A stretch of DNA of 64,000 bases from Pseudomonas mandelii (GCF_900106065.1 NZ_LT629796.1:3875501-3939500); one strand, 5' to 3'; positions 8,647 through 18,511 are shown, counted from the first letter of the stretch. Notes: generated from the sequence alone by a model not told the origin. A program made the numbers and translations.

Positions 8647-9807
8647 ATGGCTACGCTCGAACTTCGCAATGTAAACAAGACCTATGGTCCCGGCCTGCCG
8701 GACACCCTCAAGAACATCGAACTGTCGATCAAGGACGGTGAGTTCCTGATCCTGGTCGGACCTTCGGGTTGCGGTAAATCGACCCTGATGAATTGCATCG
8801 CCGGCCTGGAAACCATCACCGGCGGCGCGATCATGATCGGTGATCAGGACGTCAGCGGCATGAGCCCGAAAGACCGCGACATCGCCATGGTGTTCCAGTC
8901 CTACGCGCTGTACCCGACCATGAGCGTGCGCGAGAACATCGCTTTCGGCTTGAAGATCCGCAAAATGCCCGCCGCCGACATCGAAGCGGAAGTGGCGCGG
9001 GTATCCAAGCTGTTGCAGATCGAACACTTGCTCAACCGCAAGCCCGGTCAGCTCTCCGGTGGTCAGCAACAGCGCGTGGCCATGGGCCGTGCCCTGGCGC
9101 GTCGGCCGAAAATTTATCTGTTCGACGAACCGCTGTCCAACCTTGACGCCAAGCTGCGCGTCGAGATGCGCACTGAAATGAAACTGATGCACCAGCGCCT
9201 GAAAACCACCACGGTCTACGTGACCCACGACCAGATCGAAGCGATGACCCTGGGCGACAAGGTCGCGGTGATGAAGGACGGGATCATTCAGCAGTTCGGT
9301 ACGCCGAAGGACATCTACAACAACCCGGCCAACCTGTTCGTGGCGAGCTTCATCGGCTCGCCGCCGATGAACTTCATTCCGCTGCGTTTGCAGCGCAAGG
9401 ACGGTCGTCTGGTGGCGCTGCTCGACAGCGGCCAGGCGCGTTGCGAATTGCCGATGGGCATGCAGGACGCCGGTCTGGAAGACCGTGAAGTGATCCTCGG
9501 CCTGCGCCCGGAGCAGATCGTTCTGGCGGGCAGCGAGCCGAACGGTTTGCCGACCATTCGCGCCGAAGTCCAAGTCACCGAACCGACCGGTCCCGACACC
9601 CTGGTGTTCGTCAATCTCAACGACACCAAAGTCTGCTGCCGCCTGGCGCCGGACGTCGCGCCGAACGTGGGCGAGACCCTGACCCTGCAATTCGACCCAT
9701 CGAAAGTGCTGTTGTTCGATGCCAAGACGGGGGAGCGCCTGGGGGTGGCCGGTCAACCAAAAGCCGAGAGCCACGGCGCCAACGTCGCCCAATTCAAAGG
9801 CCGCTGA
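8647..9807 (+). CDS. gtsD: Glucose ABC transporter ATP-binding protein (MalK/UgpC type)
   Basis: Cytoplasmic ATPase of the importer, 386 residues. Walker A is GPSGCGKST (residue ~38), the Q loop MVFQSYALYP, the signature LSGGQQQRVAMGRAL (~137), Walker B IYLFDEPLSNLD (~157), and the switch His in VTHDQIEAM (~193). After residue 240 comes an OB/TOBE regulatory domain with GLRPEQIVLA. It directly follows gtsC. MalK-type ATPases can be shared among importers, but position assigns it to glucose. Confidence 0.94.
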   Translation: MATLELRNVNKTYGPGLPDTLKNIELSIKDGEFLILVGPSGCGKSTLMNCIAGLETITGGAIMIGDQDVSGMSPKDRDIAMVFQSYALYPTMSVRENIAFGLKIRKMPAADIEAEVARVSKLLQIEHLLNRKPGQLSGGQQQRVAMGRALARRPKIYLFDEPLSNLDAKLRVEMRTEMKLMHQRLKTTTVYVTHDQIEAMTLGDKVAVMKDGIIQQFGTPKDIYNNPANLFVASFIGSPPMNFIPLRLQRKDGRLVALLDSGQARCELPMGMQDAGLEDREVILGLRPEQIVLAGSEPNGLPTIRAEVQVTEPTGPDTLVFVNLNDTKVCCRLAPDVAPNVGETLTLQFDPSKVLLFDAKTGERLGVAGQPKAESHGANVAQFKGR

Positions 9808-9816
9808 AGATTAAAA

Positions 9817-9887
9817 CTGTAGGAACCAGGCTTGCCGACGAAGGCGATTTCAGGGTCGCCTTCGCCGGCAAAACTGGCTCCTGCAGG
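9817..9887. repeat. REP doublet, family B (CCGGCAAGCCTGGCTCC type)
   Basis: Inverted pair: CTGTAGGAACCAGGCTTGCC at the left and GCCGGCAAAACTGGCTCCTG at the right, with an inner GGCGA...TCGCC stem. The sequence family differs from the GAGCCTGCTCGCGA copies. It lies between gtsD and oprB and probably separates or tunes their messages. Confidence 0.85.
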
Positions 9888-9979
9888 GGGGATATGCGGT
9901 GAGCGGCCTGTCGCTCTCCGCACCTGATGTAACCGCGTTAAATAAAAACAGTTAATAACAATAAAACGAGGATGTAGGG

Positions 9980-11326
9980 ATGAAGAAGAACAACAACGCT
10001 CAGCTTATCTGCCAGTTGTCCGCGGTTGCGGCCATGATGCTGGCCGGTAGTGTGCACGCGGCTGACGCGTTCAGCGCCGATTCCGAATGGATGACCGGCG
10101 ATTGGGGTGGCGAGCGGACCAAGCTGATCGAGCGGGGCATCGACATCAAGATGGACTACGTCGGTGAAGTCGGTGGCAACCTTCACGGTGGCTACAACAA
10201 CGACAAGACCGCGCGTTACGCCGACCAGTTTGGCCTGGGCGTGGCGCTGGACCTGCAAAAGCTGTGGGGCTGGGATAACACCCAGGCCAAGGTCCAGCTC
10301 ACCAACCGTAACGGTGAGAACATCTCCAATGACCGTGTCGGCGATCCGCGTGCCGGCACCTTGAGTTCCTCCCAGGAAGTCTACGGCCGTGGCCACATGG
10401 TTCGCCTGACCCAACTGTGGATCAAGCACCAGTTCCTCGATGGCAAACTGGACGTCAAGGCCGGTTACTTCGGCGAAGGCGAAGACTTCAACACCTTCCC
10501 GTGCGAGTTCCAGAACCTGGCGTTCTGCGGTTCCCAAGCGGGTAACTGGGCGACCAACATCTGGTACAACTGGCCGGTCATGCAGGCTGCGGTTCGCGTG
10601 AAGTACAACATCTCGCCTGAGTGGTATGCGCAGATCGGCGCGTACAACCAGAACCCGTCGCAACTGGAGCACGGTAACGGCTTCAAGCTGAGCGGCAGTG
10701 GTACCAAGGGCACCGTGTTGCCGGTCGAACTGGTCTGGTTGCCTAACCCTGGCAACCTGCCGGGCGAATACCGTGTCGGTTACTACAAAAGTACGGCCAA
10801 GGCCGATGACGTTCGTGAAGACGACAACGGTAATGACGCCGCAACCAGCGGTAACGCCTATCGCAGCCACAGCAGCAAGTCCGGCTACTGGTTCGTGGCG
10901 CAGCAACAACTCACCACCCACAACGGTGACGCTTCCCGCGGTCTGAACATTGCTGCCAACGCTACCTTCCACGACAAGGACACCAACTTCGTCGATAACT
11001 ACCAGTCGCTGATGCTGGTGTACAAGGGCCCGTTCGATGCACGGCCGAAGGATGACTTCGGTATCGGTGCCGCCCGTATCCATGTCAACGATGACGTTAA
11101 GAAAAACTCAGAGTTGGTCAACGCCTCCAACAATGTCACTGACTATCAGGACCCGCTGTTCGCGCCGCTGCGTAACACTGAGTACAACTACGAGATCAAC
11201 TACGGCTTCCACGTCACCAACTGGCTGACCGTGCGTCCTAACCTGCAATACATCACTCACCCGGGCGGTGTGGATGAAGTCGACAACGCGCTGGTGGCCG
11301 GCCTGAAAATTCAGTCGGTGTTCTAA
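9980..11326 (+). CDS. oprB: Carbohydrate-selective porin OprB
   Basis: Outer-membrane channel for glucose and related sugars, working before GtsABCD. The 448-residue protein has a signal peptide (AVAAMMLAGSVHA, cleavage near residue 27), the mature start FSADSEWMTGDWGGERTKL characteristic of OprB, repeated amphipathic strands with aromatic girdles, and a terminal Phe (KIQSVF), as needed for outer-membrane insertion. GAGGATGTAGGG precedes the ATG. The ~90 bp upstream carry an AT-rich promoter region but not the full gtsA element, so it may have its own promoter or read through from gtsD. Confidence 0.94.
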   Translation: MKKNNNAQLICQLSAVAAMMLAGSVHAADAFSADSEWMTGDWGGERTKLIERGIDIKMDYVGEVGGNLHGGYNNDKTARYADQFGLGVALDLQKLWGWDNTQAKVQLTNRNGENISNDRVGDPRAGTLSSSQEVYGRGHMVRLTQLWIKHQFLDGKLDVKAGYFGEGEDFNTFPCEFQNLAFCGSQAGNWATNIWYNWPVMQAAVRVKYNISPEWYAQIGAYNQNPSQLEHGNGFKLSGSGTKGTVLPVELVWLPNPGNLPGEYRVGYYKSTAKADDVREDDNGNDAATSGNAYRSHSSKSGYWFVAQQQLTTHNGDASRGLNIAANATFHDKDTNFVDNYQSLMLVYKGPFDARPKDDFGIGAARIHVNDDVKKNSELVNASNNVTDYQDPLFAPLRNTEYNYEINYGFHVTNWLTVRPNLQYITHPGGVDEVDNALVAGLKIQSVF

Positions 11327-11364
11327 CGCTGTTGCGATAAGCTCCTCTCTATGTGCGCATTTTT

Positions 11365-11394
11365 GCGGACAGCCTTGGCTGTCCGCTTTTTTTT
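11365..11394 (+). terminator. Rho-independent terminator after oprB
   Basis: Perfect 10-bp stem GCGGACAGCC/GGCTGTCCGC with a 2-nt apparent loop (TT), followed by eight T residues. It ends the gts-oprB transcription unit. The mutarotase gene starts 40 nt further on. Confidence 0.93.
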
Positions 11395-11433
11395 GGGGCG
11401 GCGCACCCCGGATGATTTTCAGGACCGTGGCAC

Positions 11434-12288
11434 ATGCATGAGCATCCGCTACAACGCTTCTTCAAATCCTTGCGCGAACGTCCGGTGTTTGCGTGGGAGC
11501 GCTATCAGAAGCGCGATGTGCTGGTGATCGATCACCCGCTGTGTCAGGCGGTGTTCAGCCGGCAGGGCGCGCAGTTGCTGCACTTCCAGCCCAAGGGCCA
11601 GAAGCCCTGGCTCTGGTGCGCGGCGAAGTGGCCACAAGTCGGCGCGATTCGTGGCGGTGTGCCGGTATGCTGGCCGTGGTATGGCCGTCATCCAAGCGAA
11701 AACGCCTGGCCTTCCCATGGCTGGGCACGGTTGATCGACTGGAAACTGCTCGACAGCAGCCATGACGACGATGGCGTGCGCCTGCATTGGCAACTTCAGC
11801 TGTGTGACTGGCAAGTGGACCTGCACGCACACTTGGGCGAACGCATGGATCTGCGCCTGAGCACCGAGCATCAGGACAGCCTGCCGTGCCAATTGAGCCA
11901 GGCGTTGCATGCCTATTGGCGTATTGGTGATGTCGGTGAGATAGCGCTGTCCGGACTCGATGGCGCCCACGGTTACGACCAGTTGAACCGCCAGGTTTGC
12001 CAGCAGGAAGGCGAGTTGAGAGTTGATGGTGGGTGTCAGCGGGTGTTCCAGCATGACGGTGAATTGCAGCTCAAGGACCACGCCTGGCAGCGCGAGTTGT
12101 GCATCGACACCGGTGACCATGCGGACACGGTGGTCTGGCATCCGGGGGCGCGACCGTTGCTGGGGGTGAGCTGGAACGAGATTTCAGAATTTGTGTGTGT
12201 CGAGGCGGCGAGTGGCGGGACCGACAGTTTGAGCCTGGCGCCGGGGCAGAAAGCGCATTTGAGTTTGCAGGCGCGGGTGGGGGTTTAG
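11434..12288 (+). CDS. D-hexose-6-phosphate mutarotase (YeaD-like, aldose 1-epimerase family)
   Basis: Interconverts alpha and beta anomers of hexose-6-phosphates, helping match the glucokinase product to Zwf. The 284-residue protein has the family motifs GGVPVCWPWYGRHP (~residue 71), PSHGWARLIDW (~90, catalytic His), ALHAYWRIGDV (~155, second His) and FVCVEAASGG (~252, with the catalytic Glu). It sits between oprB and hexR. The strong oprB terminator upstream means it needs read-through or its own promoter. Confidence 0.88.
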   Translation: MHEHPLQRFFKSLRERPVFAWERYQKRDVLVIDHPLCQAVFSRQGAQLLHFQPKGQKPWLWCAAKWPQVGAIRGGVPVCWPWYGRHPSENAWPSHGWARLIDWKLLDSSHDDDGVRLHWQLQLCDWQVDLHAHLGERMDLRLSTEHQDSLPCQLSQALHAYWRIGDVGEIALSGLDGAHGYDQLNRQVCQQEGELRVDGGCQRVFQHDGELQLKDHAWQRELCIDTGDHADTVVWHPGARPLLGVSWNEISEFVCVEAASGGTDSLSLAPGQKAHLSLQARVGV

Positions 12289-12318
12289 TTCCAGAATCTT
12301 TGCGCCTGGGCTGGCCCT

Positions 12319-12411
12319 TTCGCGAGCAGGCTCGCTCCCACAGTGGACCTGCTTTGAATACAAATACAGTGTCCACCGAAGATCTAATGTGGGAGCGAGC
12401 CTGCTCGCGAT
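12319..12411. repeat. REP doublet, family A, outward orientation
   Basis: TTCGCGAGCAGGCTCGCTCC at the left and GGGAGCGAGCCTGCTCGCGA at the right flank a unique centre. The element lies between the convergent mutarotase and hexR genes, where it could act as a two-way mRNA end. Confidence 0.88.
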
Positions 12412-12441
12412 GAGGCCAGGACAGGCAATGAAGATATTGAC

Positions 12442-13311
12442 CTAGTTAAACTCATCCCCAACCGGATACCGACTGGCATTGAGGCTCTCTTTGATCTTGC
12501 GCAAATGCGGCTGGAAGTCCACGCCACGGCGCAAGGTCATGCCGGTGGCCAGCACATCCAGCACGGTCAGCTGGATGATCCGCGACGTCATCGGCATATA
12601 GATGTCGGTGTCTTCCGGCAACGGAATGTTCAGGCTCAAGGTGCTGGCCTTGGCCAAAGGCGACCCCTCGGCCGTCAGCCCCAGCACTGAAGCGCCGTTC
12701 TCCCGGGCGATACGCGCCACTTCCACCAGTTCGCGGGTGCGGCCGGTGTAGGAAATGATCACGAACAACTCGCCGGTATGCGCCACCGACGCAATCATGC
12801 GCTGCATCAGCACGTCGGCATGGGCGGTGACCGCCAGGTTGAAGCGGAAGAACTTGTGCTGCGCATCCAGCGCCACCGGGGCCGAGGCGCCAAGGCCGAA
12901 GAAGTGGATCTGTCGGGCCTGGATCAACAAGTCGACGGCGCGGCTGATCAGGTTCGGGTCCAGTGCCTGCAAGGCACTGTCCAGCGACGCAATGGCGCTG
13001 CCGAAAATCTTCTTGGTGTACGCCTCGGGATTGTCATCGGCCTCGACTGCACGGCTGACATACGCCGCGCCGCTGGCCAGGCTCTGGGCCAGTTGAAGCT
13101 TGAGCTCCGGGTAGCCACTGACGCCGAACGAACGGCAGAAACGGTTGACCGTCGGCTCGCTGACCTTAGAGGCCTGGGCGAGGGCGGCAATGCTGAACCG
13201 GGTGGCCAGCTCTGGGTTGAGCAGGATCACTTCGGCGACTTTGCGTTCCGCCTTGTTCAGGTCTTCAAGGCGATTCTGGATCTGTTCCAGTAAATTTCGC
13301 ACGCGGTCCAT
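12442..13311 (-). CDS. hexR: Transcriptional repressor HexR (RpiR family)
   Basis: HexR represses zwf-pgl-eda, edd-glk and gap-1 and is released by KDPG. The 289-residue protein has an N-terminal RpiR helix-turn-helix ([20 protein letters not shown], ~residues 48-67) and a C-terminal SIS sugar-phosphate domain ([19 protein letters not shown] from ~137; [15 protein letters not shown] ~185). It is divergent from zwf; AAGGAA lies ahead of its ATG at 13311, and the operator is in the shared intergenic region, so autoregulation is likely. Confidence 0.95.
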   Translation of the reverse strand: MDRVRNLLEQIQNRLEDLNKAERKVAEVILLNPELATRFSIAALAQASKVSEPTVNRFCRSFGVSGYPELKLQLAQSLASGAAYVSRAVEADDNPEAYTKKIFGSAIASLDSALQALDPNLISRAVDLLIQARQIHFFGLGASAPVALDAQHKFFRFNLAVTAHADVLMQRMIASVAHTGELFVIISYTGRTRELVEVARIARENGASVLGLTAEGSPLAKASTLSLNIPLPEDTDIYMPMTSRIIQLTVLDVLATGMTLRRGVDFQPHLRKIKESLNASRYPVGDEFN

Positions 13312-13453
13312 ATATGTTCCTTAGCTCCGCAAACAAGAGAGCAATGCAAATAAGGGCCCCGGCTATGCAAATTGGGACTTTGATCGGGCCCGTCACGGTG
13401 GCCTATCCTACTGATGGCTCCGACCGACCACCACTCGGAATCTGTATTTTGCG

Positions 13454-13480
13454 AAAATGTTGTGGTTATTACTACATTTT
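13454..13480. promoter_or_regulatory. HexR operator between hexR and zwf
   Basis: Near-perfect palindrome: left arm AAAATGTTGT (13454-13463), 7-nt centre, right arm ACTACATTTT (13471-13480), one mismatch. It fits the reported HexR pattern TTGT-N7/8-ACAA in its outer form TGTWGT-N7-ACTACA. It lies 61 bp upstream of the zwf start. Confidence 0.82.
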
Positions 13481-13541
13481 CCCTTGAGTGATGCCTTGAA
13501 AAAAGGTATTTGTAGCTTAACTTGATAAAAGAACAAACATC

Positions 13542-15011
13542 ATGCCTTCGATTACGGTTGAACCGTGCACCTTTGCCTTGTTCGGCGCCCTCGGTGACTT
13601 GGCCCTGCGCAAACTGTTTCCTGCCCTTTATCAACTCGATGGCGCAGGCCTGCTGCACGAGGAAACGCGGATTATCGCGCTGGCCCGTGAGCCAGGCAGC
13701 GAGCAGGAACACCTGGCGTTCATCGCCTCCGAACTGCGCCGTTATGTAGGTGCCAAAGAGCTGGACGAAGCTGTGGTCGAACGCTTCCTGGCCCGTTTGA
13801 GCTACCTGCATGTCGACTTCCTCAAGGCCGACGATTACGTCGCCCTGGCCGAAATGGCCGGCAGCGCCCAGCGTGTGATTGCCTACTTCGCCACGCCGGC
13901 CGCCGTTTACGGTGCGATCTGCGAGAACCTGTCGAAGGTCGGCCTGACTGAAAACACCCGCGTGGTGCTGGAAAAGCCCATCGGTTCGGACCTGGAATCC
14001 TCGCGCAAGGTCAACGACGCCGTGGCGCAGTTCTTCCCGGAGAACCGCACCTACCGCATCGATCACTACCTGGGCAAAGAGACCGTCCAGAACCTGATCG
14101 CCCTGCGTTTCGCCAACAGCCTGTTCGAAACCCAGTGGAACCAAAATTATATCTCCCACGTGGAAATCACCGTGGCCGAGAAGGTCGGCATCGAAGGCCG
14201 CTGGGGTTACTTCGACAAGGCTGGTCAGCTGCGGGACATGATCCAGAATCACCTGCTGCAACTGCTCTGCCTGATCGCCATGGACCCGCCGGCCGACCTG
14301 TCCGCCGACAGCATCCGTGACGAGAAAGTCAAAGTGCTCAAGGCCCTGGCGCCTATCAGCCCGGAAGGCCTGACTACACAAGTGGTGCGCGGCCAGTACA
14401 TCGCCGGGTACAGCGAAGGCAAACCGGTTCCGGGGTATCTGGAAGAACCGAATTCGAACACCCAAAGCGACACCGAAACCTTCGTCGCCCTGCGTGCGGA
14501 CATCCGCAACTGGCGCTGGGCCGGCGTGCCGTTTTACCTGCGCACCGGCAAGCGCATGCCGCAGAAGCTGTCGCAGATCGTCATCCACTTCAAGGAACCG
14601 TCGCACTACATCTTCGCCCCCGAGCAGCGCCTGCAAATCAGCAACAAGCTGATTATCCGCCTGCAACCGGATGAAGGCATTTCCTTGCGTGTGATGACCA
14701 AAGAACAAGGCCTGGACAAGGGTATGCAGTTGCGCAGCGGTCCGTTGCAGCTGAATTTTTCCGACACTTATCGCAGCGCACGGATTCCCGATGCCTACGA
14801 GCGGTTGTTGCTGGAAGTGATGCGCGGCAATCAGAACCTGTTTGTCCGTAAAGATGAAATCGAAGCCGCGTGGAAGTGGTGTGACCAGTTGATCGCCGGG
14901 TGGAAAAAATCCGGTGATGCGCCCAAGCCGTATGCGGCTGGGTCCTGGGGACCGATGAGCTCCATTGCTCTGATCACGCGGGATGGGAGGTCGTGGTATG
15001 GCGATATCTGA
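13542..15011 (+). CDS. zwf: Glucose-6-phosphate 1-dehydrogenase
   Basis: Oxidises glucose-6-phosphate to 6-phosphogluconolactone with NADP+ (or NAD+). The 489-residue protein has the nucleotide-binding start [19 protein letters not shown] (residues ~7-25) and the substrate-binding signature [13 protein letters not shown] (~residue 170) with the catalytic His and Lys. Length is standard. It heads the zwf-pgl-eda operon and overlaps pgl by 14 nt. Regulation by HexR is supported by the upstream palindrome. Confidence 0.97.
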   Translation: MPSITVEPCTFALFGALGDLALRKLFPALYQLDGAGLLHEETRIIALAREPGSEQEHLAFIASELRRYVGAKELDEAVVERFLARLSYLHVDFLKADDYVALAEMAGSAQRVIAYFATPAAVYGAICENLSKVGLTENTRVVLEKPIGSDLESSRKVNDAVAQFFPENRTYRIDHYLGKETVQNLIALRFANSLFETQWNQNYISHVEITVAEKVGIEGRWGYFDKAGQLRDMIQNHLLQLLCLIAMDPPADLSADSIRDEKVKVLKALAPISPEGLTTQVVRGQYIAGYSEGKPVPGYLEEPNSNTQSDTETFVALRADIRNWRWAGVPFYLRTGKRMPQKLSQIVIHFKEPSHYIFAPEQRLQISNKLIIRLQPDEGISLRVMTKEQGLDKGMQLRSGPLQLNFSDTYRSARIPDAYERLLLEVMRGNQNLFVRKDEIEAAWKWCDQLIAGWKKSGDAPKPYAAGSWGPMSSIALITRDGRSWYGDI

Positions 15012-15711
15012 ATTGAAACTGCCTCAGGGCGTCAGCGCCCATGAGTTCAAAAGCCCGGTGTTGCTGGCCGATGGTCTGGCGCTGAATGTGGCCAAGCAAC
15101 TGAGTGACGCCATCGACGCTCGCGGCAGCGCGACGCTGGTGGTGTCCGGTGGCCGCAGCCCGGTGGCTTTTTTCCAAAACCTGGCGAAGCAGAAACTCGA
15201 CTGGTCCAAGGTCGTGGTCACCCTGGCCGACGAGCGTTGGGTGCCGGTCGAGCATGCCGACAGCAATGCCGGTCTGCTCAAGCGTTACCTGTTGCAAGGC
15301 CCGGCAGCCAAGGCTCAGTTTCTGAGCCTCTACAGCGCCACTGCGAACCTTGAGCAGGCCGCCGAGCAGGCCGACCGTTTGCTCGCCGAATTGCCGCCGA
15401 TCGATGTGTTGATCCTCGGCATGGGCGATGACGGTCACACCGCTTCGCTGTTCCCCAACAGCCCGAACCTGATCGATGCCTTGAAAGTCGACGGCACCCG
15501 TCGGTGCTATCCGATGCTGGCACCGACCGTGCCGCATCAGCGACTGACCATGAGCCGCGCGCTGCTGGCCTCGGCCAAGACCACCGTTCTATCGATTTCC
15601 GGTCAGTCCAAACTGACCACTTTGAGTGCCGCATTGGCCGGTGACGATGTCGCCGCCATGCCGATTCGCGCGTTTCTGCAACCTACGTTAGAGATTTACT
15701 GGTGCCCATGA
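14998..15711 (+). CDS. pgl: 6-phosphogluconolactonase
   Basis: Hydrolyses 6-phosphogluconolactone to 6-phosphogluconate, the Edd substrate. The 237-residue DevB-type protein has [10 protein letters not shown] (~residue 42), [17 protein letters not shown] (~73) and [18 protein letters not shown] (~136), the conserved motifs of the family. The ATG at 14998 (MAISELKLP) is preferred over an upstream in-frame GTG because GGGAGG lies just ahead. It overlaps zwf and touches eda, so the three are coupled. Confidence 0.95.
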   Translation: MAISELKLPQGVSAHEFKSPVLLADGLALNVAKQLSDAIDARGSATLVVSGGRSPVAFFQNLAKQKLDWSKVVVTLADERWVPVEHADSNAGLLKRYLLQGPAAKAQFLSLYSATANLEQAAEQADRLLAELPPIDVLILGMGDDGHTASLFPNSPNLIDALKVDGTRRCYPMLAPTVPHQRLTMSRALLASAKTTVLSISGQSKLTTLSAALAGDDVAAMPIRAFLQPTLEIYWCP

Positions 15712-15728
15712 GCCAAGGATCAGCCGCT

Positions 15729-16394
15729 ATGACAATCACATCCCCGACCGTTTCCATGGCGGACAAAATTGCCCTGATCGACAGCCTCTGCGCCAAGGCG
15801 CGGATCCTGCCGGTGATCACCATCGCCCGCGAACAGGACGTCCTGCCGCTGGCCGATGCCCTGGCCGCCGGTGGCCTGACTGCCCTGGAAGTGACCCTGC
15901 GTTCGCAGTTCGGCCTCAAGGCCATCCAGATTCTGCGTGAGCAGCGTCCGGAGCTGGTGACCGGTGCAGGTACTGTGCTGGATCGCACGATGCTCGCCGC
16001 TGCCGAAGCGGCCGGCTCGCAGTTCATCGTCACCCCGGGTATCACCCGTGACCTGCTCGAAGCCAGCGTCGATAGCCCGATCCCGCTGTTGCCAGGCATC
16101 AGCAACGCTTCCGGCATCATGGAAGGCTATGGTCTGGGTTATCGCCGCTTCAAGCTGTTCCCGGCGGAAGTCAGCGGTGGCGTTGCCGCCATCAAGGCCC
16201 TTGGCGGCCCGTTCGGTGAAGTGAAATTCTGCCCGACCGGCGGCGTCAGCCCGGCCAACATCAAGAGCTACATGGCGTTGAAAAACGTGATGTGCGTGGG
16301 CGGTAGCTGGATGCTGGATCCCGAGTGGATCAAGAACGGCGACTGGGCCCGCATTCAGGAATGCACCGCCGAGGCCTTGGCGCTGCTGGACTGA
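15729..16394 (+). CDS. eda: 2-keto-3-deoxy-6-phosphogluconate aldolase
   Basis: Cleaves KDPG to pyruvate and glyceraldehyde-3-phosphate, the last Entner-Doudoroff step. The 221-residue class I aldolase has PVITIAREQDVLPLADALAA, LEVTLRSQFGLKAI with the catalytic Glu, and FKLFPAEVSGG with Schiff-base Lys142. ATG 15729 is chosen because AAGGA lies 10 nt upstream and the resulting N-terminus (MTITSP...MADKI) matches known Pseudomonas Eda length; ATG 15708, overlapping the pgl stop as ATGA, is the alternative. A terminator follows. Confidence 0.95.
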   Translation: MTITSPTVSMADKIALIDSLCAKARILPVITIAREQDVLPLADALAAGGLTALEVTLRSQFGLKAIQILREQRPELVTGAGTVLDRTMLAAAEAAGSQFIVTPGITRDLLEASVDSPIPLLPGISNASGIMEGYGLGYRRFKLFPAEVSGGVAAIKALGGPFGEVKFCPTGGVSPANIKSYMALKNVMCVGGSWMLDPEWIKNGDWARIQECTAEALALLD

Positions 16395-16435
16395 TCGGCT
16401 TTTACCAAACACTTCGTTGTGTGTTCTACGGCTTT

Positions 16436-16468
16436 ACGGTGCGCTTGGTCGGTGCACCGTTTTTTTTT
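16436..16468 (+). terminator. Rho-independent terminator of zwf-pgl-eda
   Basis: Stem ACGGTGC/GCACCGT with an 11-nt loop, directly followed by eight T residues, 42 nt after the eda stop. It ends the operon before the dioxygenase gene. Confidence 0.88.
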
Positions 16469-16573
16469 GCCTGATGAAATACCTCTGCAAGGGAAATGAT
16501 GCGATACATAGTTACCGCCTCTCGCCGCCCATCCAGCGTTAACCTGCGTTCATCTTATGGAAGAGAGAACGTC

Positions 16574-17299
16574 ATGGACGACACCACCTCCGCAACACCC
16601 GCACCCTCCGTTTACCTGCTGTCTCCCGAGCAAATTGCCGGCCCGTATTTCCGCAATCCGAAACTGATCAGGCGCAACATCAGCGAGAGCGCCGATGGCA
16701 TTCCCCTGGTGCTGCGACTGTCGATTGTCGATGCCATGACGGGGGAGCCGGTGACCGGAGCCCTGGTCGATATCTGGCATTGCAATGCGCGCGGTGCGTA
16801 TTCGGGCTGGAGCAAGGTCAATCCGGACCAGGAAGTCGATGTCGGGGACATCGGCTCCATCCCGCGCACCGACGACGACACCTATCTGCGAGGCGGACAA
16901 TTCACCGACAAAAAGGGCATTGTGCGGTTTACCACCATCTACCCGGGGTTCTATGCCGGCCGTACCTTGCACATTCATGTCGCCGTGCGCATTACGTCCG
17001 GCAACAATTACCTCGACGAACGACACGTCGCCTGGGTCGGTCAGCTCTACTTCCCCGAACCCGCTTCACGTTCGGTGCTAAACGCCCGGGACTACAGCGG
17101 CCGATCGGTCTCGCCGTTGAGCAACAATGAAGACACTTATTACCGCGAGCAGGGTGGCGAGGCTTCGACATTGACGGTCCACACCCTCGGTCGAGACTCG
17201 AACGAGGATGGCTTTTTCGGGCATACGACCATCGGTATCGACACGTTCGCCGCTTCGACGCAAATCAAGCCGGAGGACTTCGACAAATACACGGTCTGA
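16574..17299 (+). CDS. Intradiol ring-cleavage dioxygenase family protein
   Basis: Related to the catalytic domain of catechol/protocatechuate 3,4-type dioxygenases, which use Fe(III) to open aromatic diols. The 241-residue protein has EQIAGPYFRNP near the start, ALVDIWHCNARGAYSGW (~residue 66; Tyr ligand candidate), RFTTIYPGFYAGRTLHIHV (~122; Tyr and His-x-His ligands). It lacks the long N-terminal helical domain of catechol 1,2-dioxygenases. ATG 16574 is preferred over 16496 because GGAAGAGAG is just upstream. The substrate is unknown; no other aromatic degradation genes adjoin it. It ends 2 nt from the convergent aminotransferase gene. Confidence 0.82.
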   Translation: MDDTTSATPAPSVYLLSPEQIAGPYFRNPKLIRRNISESADGIPLVLRLSIVDAMTGEPVTGALVDIWHCNARGAYSGWSKVNPDQEVDVGDIGSIPRTDDDTYLRGGQFTDKKGIVRFTTIYPGFYAGRTLHIHVAVRITSGNNYLDERHVAWVGQLYFPEPASRSVLNARDYSGRSVSPLSNNEDTYYREQGGEASTLTVHTLGRDSNEDGFFGHTTIGIDTFAASTQIKPEDFDKYTV

Positions 17300-17301
17300 C
17301 G

Positions 17302-18483
17302 TCAGCGCAACTCGCTCAGCGCCCTGGCCAGCAGATCCATGTCGGCAGCGGTGGTGGTGAGCCCTGGTGTAATGCGAATGCAGGGCCCGCTCGCCGCGCC
17401 ACTGCGGACCACGGTGAACAGGTTGTAATCGCTGAGCAGCCGCTCGACCATCGCCTGTTGATCGGTATGCCGGGTAAAGCGCATCGAGGTAATGCCGCAG
17501 TACAGTCGCGGGTCATCGGGTGTCATGATCTCGATCCCCGGTAACTCGCGAACGGCGCTGACCCACCGGTTGCGCAGGTAATTGAGCCGTGTGCTCTTGG
17601 CAGCGGCCCCGCCCATGGCGAGATGCTCCTCGAATACCAGCGGCAGCGTCAGCAGGGCCGGGATGTTCGGTGTGCTGTAGGGCGTGCGGGCGCGGATATC
17701 GGTGACCGGGAAGTGCATCTCGCCCATGTCCGGGTCGATGTCGGCCAAACGCTCGGGGTCTATATAGATAAAGCCCAGCGTCAGGGGCGCGCCAATCCAC
17801 TTGTGCAGGTTGAAGCCGGCGAAAGAAACGCCCAGTTCATCCAGATTGAACTCGATCTGGCCGAGGGCGTGCGCGCCGTCAAGGATCACGTCGATGCCGT
17901 ATTCTTTCGCGGCAGCAGCAATGGCCTGCACGGGCATGACCAATCCGGTGCGATGGGTGACATGGGTCAGGGCCATCAATTTGAGCTTTGGATAACGCGC
18001 GAAAGCGTCGCGATAAGTCGCCAGCAAGCTGTCAAACGTTGCGGGGTGCGCGTGGTCGATTTCGATCACTTCCACGCCGCGATGCCGTGCCAGCCAACGC
18101 ATCGCGCCTTTGACCGTGTCGTACTCCAGATCGCAAATCAGCACCTGATCGCCCGGCTGAAGGCGATTGTAATTGCGGATCAACGATTGCAGGCCGTCCG
18201 ACGCGTTACGGGTGAGGGCCACGGTGTCGACTGGAACGTCGATCAGGCGGGCGAGCTGCGCCCGGATCTCGAGACTTTCGATCTGTTCGAAACGCTGGCG
18301 TACATGCACCGAGTTGCTGCGGTTGATCAGCTCGATATTGCGCTCGTACTCCTCGACCACGGTGCGCGACATCCGTCCGAAGTAACCGTTTTCAAGGTTG
18401 ATGGGCCCGGGTTCGACCGAGTAGCGGTCGGCAAAGGTTTTCCAGAAATGTTCATCACGGGCGCGACGGGTGTTATCGGGCAT
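17302..18483 (-). CDS. Class V PLP-dependent aminotransferase (isopenicillin-N epimerase/cysteine desulfurase-like)
   Basis: Fold-type I PLP enzyme, 393 residues. Visible features are LTRNASDGLQSLI (~residue 88, cofactor phosphate region), LALTHVTHRTG-like segment MALTHVTHRTGLVMPV (~165), VILDGAHALGQIEFNL (~192, Asp and His contacts), and FNLHKWIGAPL (~218) with the Schiff-base Lys. This pattern is closest to isopenicillin-N epimerase-like proteins, which include epimerases, desulfurases and lyases, so the reaction is not defined. It lies 28 nt downstream of the DUF3820 gene on the same strand and is probably co-transcribed. There is no signal peptide. Confidence 0.82.
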   Translation of the reverse strand: MPDNTRRARDEHFWKTFADRYSVEPGPINLENGYFGRMSRTVVEEYERNIELINRSNSVHVRQRFEQIESLEIRAQLARLIDVPVDTVALTRNASDGLQSLIRNYNRLQPGDQVLICDLEYDTVKGAMRWLARHRGVEVIEIDHAHPATFDSLLATYRDAFARYPKLKLMALTHVTHRTGLVMPVQAIAAAAKEYGIDVILDGAHALGQIEFNLDELGVSFAGFNLHKWIGAPLTLGFIYIDPERLADIDPDMGEMHFPVTDIRARTPYSTPNIPALLTLPLVFEEHLAMGGAAAKSTRLNYLRNRWVSAVRELPGIEIMTPDDPRLYCGITSMRFTRHTDQQAMVERLLSDYNLFTVVRSGAASGPCIRITPGLTTTAADMDLLARALSELR

Positions 18484-18511
18484 GAGCTACTCGGCTTTTT
18501 TGATGACGATG

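Noticed and set aside
9905..9979. Copy of the shared gtsA/AGE element upstream of oprB
   Set aside because: Only TGTAAC and an AT-rich -10-like stretch are present; CTTCGTTAC and GTGACAT are absent.
11424..11440. TGGCAC near the mutarotase start as a sigma-54 -24 element
   Set aside because: No TTGC at the required -12 spacing, and it overlaps the start codon region.
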